NCBI RefSeq assembly: GCF_033100135.1
Contig: NZ_CP136920.1
Coordinates: 2,909,001-2,973,000, forward strand
Reading direction: 5' to 3'
DNA length: 64,000 nucleotides
DNA from: Rubellicoccus peritrichatus
Lineage (GTDB): Bacteria; Verrucomicrobiota; Verrucomicrobiia; Opitutales; Cerasicoccaceae
Shown here: piece after piece, positions 34,303-43,757 of the stretch
Layout: each line of letters starts with the position of its first letter
Numbering within the stretch: position 1 is the stretch's first letter
Program-made: the position numbers and the translations under genes
The notes under the pieces: model-generated
Told to the model about the DNA's origin: nothing
The model's database searches: none
The model's input: only the letters and a program-made list of their open reading frames with translations

Positions 34303-36482
34303 TATGAATTCTTTTCTTTGCGCCAAAGGAGTAGGGCTGGCAGGACAATTAAATCGCAGATGACTGCGGTTATGGCTGTAACGGCGATTAATAAGCCGAA
34401 ATACAGGGTAGGGCGGAAGGGTGTGAAGGCAAATGCACCGAAACCAATAGCAACGGCAAGACTGGTTATGATAATGGGGCGGCCAACGTGAAAAAGTGTT
34501 TGTCTGATCGCAAGAAGCGCACTTTTCCCTAGCTTGCGACCTTCCCGGTATTGATGCAGAAAGTGAATGGTATCATCGACAATAAGCCCGAGGGCGATTC
34601 CGGCTACGGTGACAGTTGCGGTGTTGAGAGGTATCGCCAGCAATCCCATTAGCCCGAGTGTCATTACGACTGGCAGCAGATTGGGCAGGAGCGAGATCGT
34701 GACAAGTCTGACTGATCGAAATGCTGCAATAATCACAAGAGTCACAATCAGGAATGCGATGCCAAAAGAGCGAATCTGCGTGTCGAGCAAAAGCACCTGT
34801 CCTTCGATTAGCAATGTCGCACTGCCGGTAAGAGTTGCGCTGATACCTGCAGGGAATGCAGTGGCGATACGTTCACGAAGTCGCTCAGCCAAGTCATGAC
34901 AGGCATTGGATGAATCCGTCTGGGCGGCCAAAGTAGTCCGGAGTACGACTTGATTATCTTGCACCCAAAGCGAAGCATTGAGTTCTTCCGGTAAGTCAGC
35001 TGGGTTTTCCGGAATACTATGCGCGAGGATTGTCGCTGGCATGATGAGTTGCAAGTCGCCATGATCATCCGGAGATGGTCGTAGCAATGGAGAAAGCCCT
35101 TGTTGGAGGAGTGGTTCTTCCTGAATCGATTGTTCTAAAAACAACTCAAGTGCAGTTAGCGTTTGTTCTGAAAAGACTTGATCGCGGTCCCCCTCAAGAA
35201 TTAATTCAAAGGTGGATAGTCCCAAAAGGTTATCTTCGAATTCGTGATAGTTCAATGGGACACGATGATCCGGCGGGAAGAAGGTCAGAATGTTGGACTC
35301 GACCGTGAGTTTGCGCAGACCGAGTCCACAGACAATAGTTCCGACAATAGCAACCAGTAGAATTGCCGTGGCGTGTTGTTGCAGCCAGGTGCTGATTGAA
35401 TTCACTCGTGTGTTTGTCCACCATCTTTGCGTTTGTGGGCGTGGGCAAACTTTAGAGCTGAGTGAAAGGAGGATAGGACCCAAACTGAAAGTCAGCAGGA
35501 ATGACAAGATCACTCCGATTGCGGTAAAGGTTCCCAGGTTGTATACTGGTGGGATTTCGGAAAAGCCCAATGCGGCGAATCCGGCGGCTGTGGTGACGGC
35601 GCTTAACATGCAGGGTTTCCAGGTGGCAGCGATTGCTTGTCGCCACCAACCATGGCGCATGGATTTATCGAGTTCCGTTTTGCTGTTGTTTGTTTCAATC
35701 GATTGAAAACGGGAAAACAAATGCATGAACTGAGCGACGGTTACGACTGCGAGAATTGCAGGCATTGTGACCACAACGAGATTCAGTGTTCGGTCAGCAA
35801 GTGCGAAAATGCCCAGGCTCATGATGCTGACCACACTTACAATCAGGAGACCAACGATGACTGCCCGCCATGATCGCGTCGCCACTAGAAGAATTCCACA
35901 CATGAGTGTGAAAACCAAAGGAGATAACCCGCCGAGTGACTGTTGCGATCCGAGGTCAAGGTCGTGGGTGATCACATCGGCACCCGCGATTTTCAAAGTG
36001 CCAATCTGCGCTTCCCATGGAATTAGCGTATCCTGGAGTTCGTTGATGAGCTGGCTGCGTTGCGCAACATCGAGTGAGTCCTCGGGAAAGAGTACGATCG
36101 CGGCATAGTTGTTTTCTTTATTAAAAAGATAAGGAGCCAGCGGTGATCGAATCGATGGCTGACCGATTTCGGGATCAAAGTCCGGCGCTTCAATCGAAGC
36201 GATGCCACTCAGATCCAGAAGCGCTTCAGAGAATTTCTCAAAGTTTGCTCGCCATGCTTCTTCCTCAATAAGTGCCTGATCAGTGAAAACGACGATGAGT
36301 GAATCATCTCCGAAGCGATCCTTGAACTGGTAATAATCATCCAGTTTACTGAGGTTGGCTGGCAGCCAAGCCTCCGGGGTATTGTCCACTTGCAGGCGCG
36401 AAGCTGCCCAGCCCAAAGCGATCGTAGCCAGAGCAATGCAGCTAAGAATCAGAAGCGGACGTTTCAGCAAAAGAGCAATCAC
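34302..36482 (-). CDS. RND/MMPL-family exporter
   Basis: The 726-residue membrane protein has the two-fold RND layout: a first helix (LLLKRPLLILSCIALATIAL), a large periplasmic loop, six helices, a second loop, then a second set of helices (LPVVMTLGLMGLLAIPLNTATVTV, GIALGLIVDDTIHFLHQY). The GLIVDDTIHFLHQYREG motif is typical of the MMPL/patched-like RND group, which moves lipids, hopanoids or other hydrophobic molecules. No adaptor or outer-membrane channel gene is nearby. It forms a two-gene operon with the coupled YHS lipoprotein. Confidence 0.9.
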   Translation of the reverse strand: MIALLLKRPLLILSCIALATIALGWAASRLQVDNTPEAWLPANLSKLDDYYQFKDRFGDDSLIVVFTDQALIEEEAWRANFEKFSEALLDLSGIASIEAPDFDPEIGQPSIRSPLAPYLFNKENNYAAIVLFPEDSLDVAQRSQLINELQDTLIPWEAQIGTLKIAGADVITHDLDLGSQQSLGGLSPLVFTLMCGILLVATRSWRAVIVGLLIVSVVSIMSLGIFALADRTLNLVVVTMPAILAVVTVAQFMHLFSRFQSIETNNSKTELDKSMRHGWWRQAIAATWKPCMLSAVTTAAGFAALGFSEIPPVYNLGTFTAIGVILSFLLTFSLGPILLSLSSKVCPRPQTQRWWTNTRVNSISTWLQQHATAILLVAIVGTIVCGLGLRKLTVESNILTFFPPDHRVPLNYHEFEDNLLGLSTFELILEGDRDQVFSEQTLTALELFLEQSIQEEPLLQQGLSPLLRPSPDDHGDLQLIMPATILAHSIPENPADLPEELNASLWVQDNQVVLRTTLAAQTDSSNACHDLAERLRERIATAFPAGISATLTGSATLLIEGQVLLLDTQIRSFGIAFLIVTLVIIAAFRSVRLVTISLLPNLLPVVMTLGLMGLLAIPLNTATVTVAGIALGLIVDDTIHFLHQYREGRKLGKSALLAIRQTLFHVGRPIIITSLAVAIGFGAFAFTPFRPTLYFGLLIAVTAITAVICDLIVLPALLLWRKEKNS

Positions 36483-36684
36483 CAGATAGAATAGTCGTTG
36501 TCATTGCTAACACCTTACGTGTTTAAGGCGATTAGATACTTTGGCGCGAATTTAGGATGGCTTACTTATTCTGCTGATTGGCGTCCACTGATGTGGGTAA
36601 ACTGTCGTCTGCTTGTCATGTAAAACGACTGTGTCATTTGACTGAGTCTATCTGGTATCAGGCTTAAAGTGTTGTATATGGTTT

Positions 36685-36724
36685 TTCGAATACGGCATTC
36701 CTATGAATGAATACCGCATTCGAA
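36685..36724. repeat. inverted repeat
   Basis: TTCGAATACGGCATTC pairs with GAATACCGCATTCGAA over an 8-base loop, with only two G-U type exceptions. It is close to the end of the giant protein gene and may shield or end its mRNA, though there is no T-run in either direction. Confidence 0.65.
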
Positions 36725-36731
36725 ATCACAA

Positions 36732-36795
36732 AGATTCCTGAACAAACTGCTTTCGAAGCAACTGAGGCTTGAAACCAGTTTAAGTTCAGGAATCT
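36732..36795. repeat. inverted repeat with perfect 12-bp arms
   Basis: AGATTCCTGAAC (36732-36743) is exactly complementary to GTTCAGGAATCT (36784-36795). The inner sequence adds AAACTG/CAGTTT, giving a stem of about 18 pairs around a 28-base loop. It lies 16 bases after the giant gene's stop and could act as a terminator or mRNA end. Confidence 0.7.
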
Positions 36796-36810
36796 AAGCG
36801 CTTGTAACGG

Positions 36811-39800
36811 TTATTGCAGGGGTAGTGGTAAAAGAGCAGTGACCGTTTCACTCTGAAATGTCTTTTTGAGGTCTTCCAGTTCTTTGCGCTGACGCTCTAA
36901 TTCCAGATGAAGCGCCTGCACCTGTTTCATGCCGTGTTGATAGACCAGATTGCTTGCCTTCAGCGCTTTGATCTCAAGTTGCATTTGGGTGATCAACTTC
37001 TGCTGGTAGTCCGCCTGAATGCCCGGGAGACCGACCACGGCGTTTACTTTGCCTTGGCCTGTTCCGTCAAAAGAGGACCATGCGCGACCGATGATCCTGT
37101 TCATGGATGTTAGCGCCAGTTGATCACCAGAAACTGCCACTGCCGTGCCATCTTCATTACCGGAAGGAATCAGGTAATCGCCAATGTCCACTTTCCCAAT
37201 AACACGGACGTCCACCTGGCCCATGAAGCCGGTGATTACGTAGTCTTCCGTGCCTTTGCCTTCGGTCGGCATGTTGCCAACAACGATAGGGTTGGTCGAA
37301 GCGACCATGATCCAGTCGGCGCCATCCGTTTGCCTGGAGACCTCACCGCCAAACACGCCGACGACATCGCCGGGTTCAATGGTTTCATTCAGATCCTTCT
37401 TTGGGAGATGCTCGGCGTAGTCGGCGCCTGAGGTTTCATAAATGACGCTTTGAGTGCCAGACGCCATTTTAACACCACCAATGTAAGAGCCATTCCCCCG
37501 TAAGAAACTAATAAACTGACTTCCGGTTGCCGACCCTGTCCATAAGGCCAGACAGTGCGACAATCCACTCCCCGTCGCACCATTACGAAACGAGACCATA
37601 TGATCGAGAGCGCTTCTTGTGCCTGTAGTTGTTTTCTTGCCACCTGAGACGGTGAATTCGGTAATGGGTGCGCCTCCAATGCCAACGCGGCCTTTTCCAC
37701 TCGTAGTCGAGTCATCATCAGCAGTGTAAAGTATCTGCTTCTTAGTTGTGGTGATTAGCGAACCAGACAAAGATTCATCTTCAAAATAAAGATTCTCTCT
37801 AAGATCGCTTAAATCGACATTACGGGTATTGCCTGCTTCTGTCAGGATCAGAAACCCACTTGAATAACTGAAGTTAGATACCAGTTCATTCGTGCTGCTG
37901 GGGTCGATACTGATCTCATTGCTCAAAGCACTTGCGGTGACAGCGCCATTGGCGATCGCGGCGGCGGTGACCGAGTCATCAGCGAGTGCTGCGGCATTGA
38001 CAGTGCCTGGTGCGAGACTGATCCCCGTCAATAGTGAACCATCTCCGGCAAAGCTGGTCGCGGTTACTGTGCCAACTACTTCAAGCTCTGAACTCGGCGA
38101 ACCACCTGTCCCGATGACCAATTGTTGAGCTCTTAGTAAGCCATTATCATCCATGGAAAACAAGACGTCCGGTGACGCGGCATCTTTGAAACTCAATCCA
38201 GAGTCACCAATCAAAATTTCAGTCGGCTGCAATGAATCAAAATCGGCCAGGTTGACTGAGGTATTGCCGCCCGCATCCGTGATGATCAGTTGACCGCCCG
38301 ATACCTGGAAGCCCGTGACCAATTCGTTGTTCGGATCGGCATCGGCGTCATCGACATTCAGGTCACTCCAGGCAGTTCCATTTCCTGTGGTTGTGAGGAC
38401 CTGACCACTGGCTCCCGCTTGTCGATTGGAATCAAGCAAGCTGCCGGTTACAAAGGCGTCACCGGCAACATGGAGCTCGGCAGCGGGTTGGGTTGTACCA
38501 ATGCCAATACGATTTTCGGCAATAAGATCGACTGGAATGTTTTCCCAAATCTGATTTAGAATTGTAATTGCGTTGTCATCCCGCGCGCTAAGGTAAATCA
38601 AGCCATCTTCGACATCCAGATCGTAGGCAAACTCAAGACGATCGAATCCGTTGCCATCTTTGGCCACGACGAGAGGCTTTGGATTTGATGGATCACTGAT
38701 GTCGATCGCGGTCAGCGCGTCGTCATATAGTGCAGTCACAAAGGCAACATCGCCGACGACCTCTACATTCGCCGCTCCATCCAATGCATCAAAGTCGCCG
38801 ACTTCGTCCTGGGCAACAGAAACCAATGCCGGCGCATCTGGATTGCTGATATCGACTATAGTAAAGGCACCACTGTCCTGAGCGGCAAGGTAAGCGTAGT
38901 TACCAATAACATCGACGTCGAAAAGCCTCTCCAGACTGGTGAAGACTCCGTCACCGTCATATACTTCGGCGCGCAATGCGAGGTCACTCTTATCGCTGAC
39001 ATCAATGATCGTGAGCGCGTTATCAACATAGGAACCGACATATGCCAGATTGCCAACCACCTCCACATCACGCGCGCCCTGAAGGTAATTAAACTCACCG
39101 TCTTCATCTTCTATCCACGAAACAAGTACCGGGGTTGTGGGCGTGCTGATATCGAGGACCAGGAGGGCATTACTTCGAAAAGCAGTCACATAGGCATAAT
39201 CTCCACTTACGAAAACGTCTAACGGCCCATCAAGGAGATTATTCAGTTCAAAACTCTCGATGACGGCGACAGAGGCGGGGTTGTAGGGGTCGCTGACGTC
39301 AATTATGTTAAGAGCGTTATCTCCAAATCCGGCGACATAGATATAATTACCATGCAGAAAAAAGTCTCGGACATCATTCAGCAGGTAGGGTCCACTGTTC
39401 GAGATAATCGCTGCCTCAACGGGACCAACGCCATCCAGGTCACTAACATCGAAAATGTACATTCCCGAGATTCGGGTTAGGACATAGACAAAATCGTCTT
39501 GAACCTCAATGGCTACAGGCTCTCTAAAGTCAACGGAGGCAAAGGAGCCGCTGTAGATTTCTTTAGCCACACTCAGGCTCGCGAGGGTTTCATAGCCTTC
39601 CACGCTTCCGATGTGCAAACCAGCTTCGGGGCTCGCGCCGTTCAGCCCAATGCCCAAGCCCGAACTGCCATCTAAAATAGAACCCACGGTGTTCGAGAGA
39701 TCCACACTCGTCGTGCCGCCGTCGATAGATAACCCATTACCGCTAAGACTCAATGACTGCAATTCGTTGGTCGGATCAACATCAATACCAGCAGCCAAGG

Positions 39801-42800
39801 CACTCGCCGGAATGCTGCCATCTGCGATTGAGACACCATCTAGATTCGTTAAGCCGGAGCCGTCACCCGATATCGCATTTGCGGTAAGTGTGCCATTGGA
39901 ATCAATGTTAATGGTTGGCTCGACATATACTTTTAGATGAGGATTAAAAATAGTAAATAATCCTGTATTATATGATGACCCATACCAGTGGCTTACTGAC
40001 CCCATAGGGTTAACCGTAAGTTGAACCTGCATTTCATCACCAGCTTGAACTTCGATTACCTCATCAAACTGAATCGGATGATAGTCTGAACCTGCTGGCA
40101 CCTGCGACGTCACTTGCCATTGATCCGCATCTCGTGACAAAGTAACATCTAATTCGGTCGCTTCGATAACTTCAAGCTGAGGTTGAATGCTAACCAGTCG
40201 GCCACTGGTCGAAATCGTAAAATTTATGGTAAACGGTATACCTACATTGGCTGGACTAGTAACAGGAGTACCACCCAGTGATTCATGATCGACGTCAAGT
40301 AGCGGCGTGCCAGTTTTAATCACTAAGCCGGAAGACCCATAGGTAATGGTGTTCAATTCGATCCCATCAAGCGTAAGGCCATTCAAATCTACCGTATTTT
40401 GATTGCCTGCTTCTGTGATGGTCAGCTCACTGCCAGTAACGGAAACGCCGTTGATTAACTCATTGGTGGGGTCGGCGTCAGCGTCGTCAGCCGCACCTGG
40501 GGCGAGTGCAAGGGCAGGGATAGTACTCTCGACGATGGCCGTGCCATCGAGTCTGGTCAATCCATAGCCATCACCAACGAAAGCGGCGGAATTCAATTGT
40601 CCGGCTTGCAGAATATTAACCGCTACGACCCCATCAGAAGTGAGCGCCAGGGCTGTTTCATCCGGAACTATATATGTCCTGAAGTGATAATCAATTTCGC
40701 CGAAGCCAGGATTGTCCGGTGCTTCATCATCACTATAATTTGTTCGCCAGCGGAGCTCTGATCCCGACAGGCCGGCACTTACCAGCGTTAATCGTAGGTT
40801 AAGTATTTCTCCCGCCGCAACGTCGATAGCTTCGTTTTCGAAAAGAGTGAAATATCCGTTATGACCAACGGGTATGGTGGCGGTTTGACTATAGACTACC
40901 TGTGCTGATAACTCTCGATTCATGTTCACATCGAGCTCAATCGCAGCAGAATGATCATTCACCAGATAAACTTCTACCTTTGAGTGCTTACCAGTAAAAC
41001 CTGCTGTGAACGTTACTTGGCGCGAAGGTGATGAACCGAATCCTGACGAGAAGAAATCATCGAAACCATATGGGTTATCGGCAGATACATCCTCCTGAGT
41101 ATCCACATCGAGCAACTCGCTCACTTCAGTCGCTTGAAAAGAGACGCCACTTGATTCAATCGTAACCTCTGAAAAATCCAGCGCGTCGACATTCAATTCA
41201 TTCAAGTTGACTGACCAAGTCGTCCCAGCTTCGGTTAAAGCGATTTCGTTGTTGCTGAATGATAATGCAGTGATGACTTCATTGTTGTCGTCATTGACGT
41301 ATGAAGACAGGTCGGCACTGAGTGTCCCACCGGCATCCGTTAGTTGTAATTGGTTATCTGTGATATTGAAGCCGCTAATTAACTCATTGGCTGGGTCGGC
41401 ATCGGCGTCATTTGATACGCCAGCGACCAAAGCACCGGCGGGGATGCTGCCAGCTGTGATTTTGCTGCCATCGAGTGAGTCCAGCTCAAGGCCACCCATA
41501 TCAATGGTGTGGCCCACGCCGGCTTCGGTAATCGTCAGGTTACTGCCCGAGAGTCCAATTGCGGTGATCAGCTCATCGTTGGTGTTATTCACGTAGCTGG
41601 ATAAGTCTACGCTTTGAATCCCGCCGGCATCGGTGAGTTGAAGTGCATCACCATCTAAAGTAAATGCACTCACCAATTCATTGCTGTCACTCGTGTCTAT
41701 TCCGCTCAACCGGGAACCGTCTCCCAGGAACGAACTGGCTGCAATGGCTCCATCTACGTTGAATTCAGTGGCGACCCAATCCAGCGGAGTTAGGGTGGCG
41801 AACTTCAAGTCATTATTTGTGGAATCGAGGTAGCTGAGCACTGGAACGCCACCAGCTATGGCCAGCGATTTCTGTTGGCCAACGATGGTTGCTTCGTCAA
41901 TGGAAGTGAGATCCCAAAAACCAGAAAAGTTCGGAGCTTTGTTGATCGCTATATTGAGTGTGCCACCATCTTGAAAGCAGACAATAACGTGTTGGCTACC
42001 CATTGCAGCCATCGAAACTTCACCAAGGCCCGATCCACCTCTTCCGCTAAAAACGTTATAAGTGGTCCAGCTTCCCTGTCCATTGGGTGCATCATTGATG
42101 GCGAACTTCAGGTCATTATCGAGAAAATAAACGATGGCTGGTTTACCATCAATTACCGCAAGTGCATTATCCTGTGGAGAAGTAGAAGAATCAATCTCAT
42201 CAATCATTTCGATATGCCAGGTTCCATCGCCGTCAACTGAATCGTTAATGGCAAACTTCAGCTCATCGGCGTCTATGTCGCGGTAACTGATTGCAGGATA
42301 GCCATTCATGGAGGCGAGTGAAATTGGCGCACGGATCTCACCATCAGAATCAACGGTTACCGTAGACCATGCTCCCGAGCCATCAGAGGCAGCGTTAATT
42401 GCGAAAATCAAGGCATCATCTTTAGTGAAGGCGAGAGCTGGCCTCCCGTCGATTTCTGCCAGCGATACCATCGACTCATAAGCGCCATCGACATTGACCG
42501 TCGATCTAATCCAAGTTCCCGAACCATCTGCTTCTACATTGGTCGCAAACTTCAGGGTCGAGTTGGTATCGTCCCGATAAACGATAAATGGCAAACCATT
42601 CACCACTGCCATTTCGCTATGCGAACCGACTTGGCCAATCCAATCCACGTAGACAATAGTCCAATCTCCGGAGCCATCGGCTTCGGCGTTGATCGCAAAT
42701 TTCAAATTTCCGCCGGTGTTCTCGTAGTAGCTAATAGCAGGTTTCCCATCGAGCACCACCACCGAGTTATAGTCTCCGACTTCTACCGATGAGTCGACAA

Positions 42801-43689
42801 CCTGAGAGTCAAAACTTGACTGAACTGGACGACTAGCGGTAAATCCAGTTGTGGGATCCGGATTAGGAGTCACTGTCCATTCACTTGATGCATATGAAAG
42901 TGTTTGGGGTGAAGCGAAAGGGACATCAACCATCCAAACGGCGTCTCTCTCATCTGATGTACTTCCTAAATCAACGTTCAGCACGCCATCGACTAGACTG
43001 CCTTCAGTCGTATCACTCGCTAAATGATTACCAGAGATCGCACCGTCAGCAATTACAGTATTGGTTACAGCACCGTCAGCGAGTGCAGTATTATCAACTG
43101 CGCCATTTGCCAGAGCACTTGCTGATACCGTATTTGCTTCAATCTTGGTTCCGTCTAGTGAAACAATTGCACTTCCCGGAATAGAATTGGTACCGATGTC
43201 AACCTGGGAAATATTGATCGCAGCGGAAGAATGCAAAGCCAGTGCGGTATCTGCCAGCCCACTGCGTACCGAAAAAGCCGTATTATTTACCGGTTGGTCA
43301 GGGAACTGTTCGAAGGTGAGCCCGTCCTCACTGTACCACATACGTATGTAGGTGCCTGACTCATCCCACATTGTATGGACTGATTGAGGCAATTCAGCCA
43401 TATTCGGGTGGCTGGTGTCTCCCAAGTTGACAGTGAAGAGGCCCTGGGTCACTACCACTGTAATGTGATCATCCGGTTCCCCGAGGGGCAGTTCAATATC
43501 CGGAGAGTTCATCCAGACAACGGTGGCGCCATCTGTTTCAACAATAGCAAATTTAAAGTAGCGGTCTCCAGTCGGCAGAGTTGCATCTTTGGAGATACGT
43601 CCGCTGTAGTTAAATGATTCTTTGATGCTTCCGCTGAGGGGAAGCGCTGCAATCAGTAGAGTGTAGAGGCATACACTTATTTTGTTCAT
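36811..43689 (-). CDS. giant exported fibre-like protein, paralogue 1 (propeller and LVIVD repeats)
   Basis: The 2292-residue protein opens with a signal peptide (MNKISVCLYTLLIAALPLSGS) and a YSGRIS...FKFAIVETDG domain (residues 24-145) like the YQGRL-type N-termini of bacterial tail-fibre-domain proteins. Repeats follow: linker units of the DADADPTNELI...LTEAG...VDL kind, about seven propeller-like units (GKPAISYYENTGGNLKFAIN type, roughly residues 290-635), and LVIVD-like repeats (YVLTRISGMYIFDVSD type, roughly 1375-1710). Near residue 2075 comes a conserved module (GADYAEHLPKK, GDVVGVFGGEVS, STNPIVVGN, IIGRAWSS, VVGLPGIQADYQQ), then a coiled coil to the end. It is likely exported and fibrous; the role is unknown. 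It is the third and last gene of a run of three paralogues. Confidence 0.85.
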   Translation of the reverse strand: MNKISVCLYTLLIAALPLSGSIKESFNYSGRISKDATLPTGDRYFKFAIVETDGATVVWMNSPDIELPLGEPDDHITVVVTQGLFTVNLGDTSHPNMAELPQSVHTMWDESGTYIRMWYSEDGLTFEQFPDQPVNNTAFSVRSGLADTALALHSSAAINISQVDIGTNSIPGSAIVSLDGTKIEANTVSASALANGAVDNTALADGAVTNTVIADGAISGNHLASDTTEGSLVDGVLNVDLGSTSDERDAVWMVDVPFASPQTLSYASSEWTVTPNPDPTTGFTASRPVQSSFDSQVVDSSVEVGDYNSVVVLDGKPAISYYENTGGNLKFAINAEADGSGDWTIVYVDWIGQVGSHSEMAVVNGLPFIVYRDDTNSTLKFATNVEADGSGTWIRSTVNVDGAYESMVSLAEIDGRPALAFTKDDALIFAINAASDGSGAWSTVTVDSDGEIRAPISLASMNGYPAISYRDIDADELKFAINDSVDGDGTWHIEMIDEIDSSTSPQDNALAVIDGKPAIVYFLDNDLKFAINDAPNGQGSWTTYNVFSGRGGSGLGEVSMAAMGSQHVIVCFQDGGTLNIAINKAPNFSGFWDLTSIDEATIVGQQKSLAIAGGVPVLSYLDSTNNDLKFATLTPLDWVATEFNVDGAIAASSFLGDGSRLSGIDTSDSNELVSAFTLDGDALQLTDAGGIQSVDLSSYVNNTNDELITAIGLSGSNLTITEAGVGHTIDMGGLELDSLDGSKITAGSIPAGALVAGVSNDADADPANELISGFNITDNQLQLTDAGGTLSADLSSYVNDDNNEVITALSFSNNEIALTEAGTTWSVNLNELNVDALDFSEVTIESSGVSFQATEVSELLDVDTQEDVSADNPYGFDDFFSSGFGSSPSRQVTFTAGFTGKHSKVEVYLVNDHSAAIELDVNMNRELSAQVVYSQTATIPVGHNGYFTLFENEAIDVAAGEILNLRLTLVSAGLSGSELRWRTNYSDDEAPDNPGFGEIDYHFRTYIVPDETALALTSDGVVAVNILQAGQLNSAAFVGDGYGLTRLDGTAIVESTIPALALAPGAADDADADPTNELINGVSVTGSELTITEAGNQNTVDLNGLTLDGIELNTITYGSSGLVIKTGTPLLDVDHESLGGTPVTSPANVGIPFTINFTISTSGRLVSIQPQLEVIEATELDVTLSRDADQWQVTSQVPAGSDYHPIQFDEVIEVQAGDEMQVQLTVNPMGSVSHWYGSSYNTGLFTIFNPHLKVYVEPTINIDSNGTLTANAISGDGSGLTNLDGVSIADGSIPASALAAGIDVDPTNELQSLSLSGNGLSIDGGTTSVDLSNTVGSILDGSSGLGIGLNGASPEAGLHIGSVEGYETLASLSVAKEIYSGSFASVDFREPVAIEVQDDFVYVLTRISGMYIFDVSDLDGVGPVEAAIISNSGPYLLNDVRDFFLHGNYIYVAGFGDNALNIIDVSDPYNPASVAVIESFELNNLLDGPLDVFVSGDYAYVTAFRSNALLVLDISTPTTPVLVSWIEDEDGEFNYLQGARDVEVVGNLAYVGSYVDNALTIIDVSDKSDLALRAEVYDGDGVFTSLERLFDVDVIGNYAYLAAQDSGAFTIVDISNPDAPALVSVAQDEVGDFDALDGAANVEVVGDVAFVTALYDDALTAIDISDPSNPKPLVVAKDGNGFDRLEFAYDLDVEDGLIYLSARDDNAITILNQIWENIPVDLIAENRIGIGTTQPAAELHVAGDAFVTGSLLDSNRQAGASGQVLTTTGNGTAWSDLNVDDADADPNNELVTGFQVSGGQLIITDAGGNTSVNLADFDSLQPTEILIGDSGLSFKDAASPDVLFSMDDNGLLRAQQLVIGTGGSPSSELEVVGTVTATSFAGDGSLLTGISLAPGTVNAAALADDSVTAAAIANGAVTASALSNEISIDPSSTNELVSNFSYSSGFLILTEAGNTRNVDLSDLRENLYFEDESLSGSLITTTKKQILYTADDDSTTSGKGRVGIGGAPITEFTVSGGKKTTTGTRSALDHMVSFRNGATGSGLSHCLALWTGSATGSQFISFLRGNGSYIGGVKMASGTQSVIYETSGADYAEHLPKKDLNETIEPGDVVGVFGGEVSRQTDGADWIMVASTNPIVVGNMPTEGKGTEDYVITGFMGQVDVRVIGKVDIGDYLIPSGNEDGTAVAVSGDQLALTSMNRIIGRAWSSFDGTGQGKVNAVVGLPGIQADYQQKLITQMQLEIKALKASNLVYQHGMKQVQALHLELERQRKELEDLKKTFQSETVTALLPLPLQ

Positions 43690-43757
43690 GGTAGTTCACT
43701 TGGGAGGGTTTATTTATCATAGTTATACGAATAATGACTTTAAATATGAGGTATGAG

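Larger units (their letters stand above)
36483..36810. other. structured intergenic region between RND gene and giant protein gene
   Basis: The 328 bases hold no convincing gene. They include two strong inverted repeats (36685-36724 and 36732-36795, listed separately) and should hold the RND promoter in the half nearest 36482. Confidence 0.6.
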
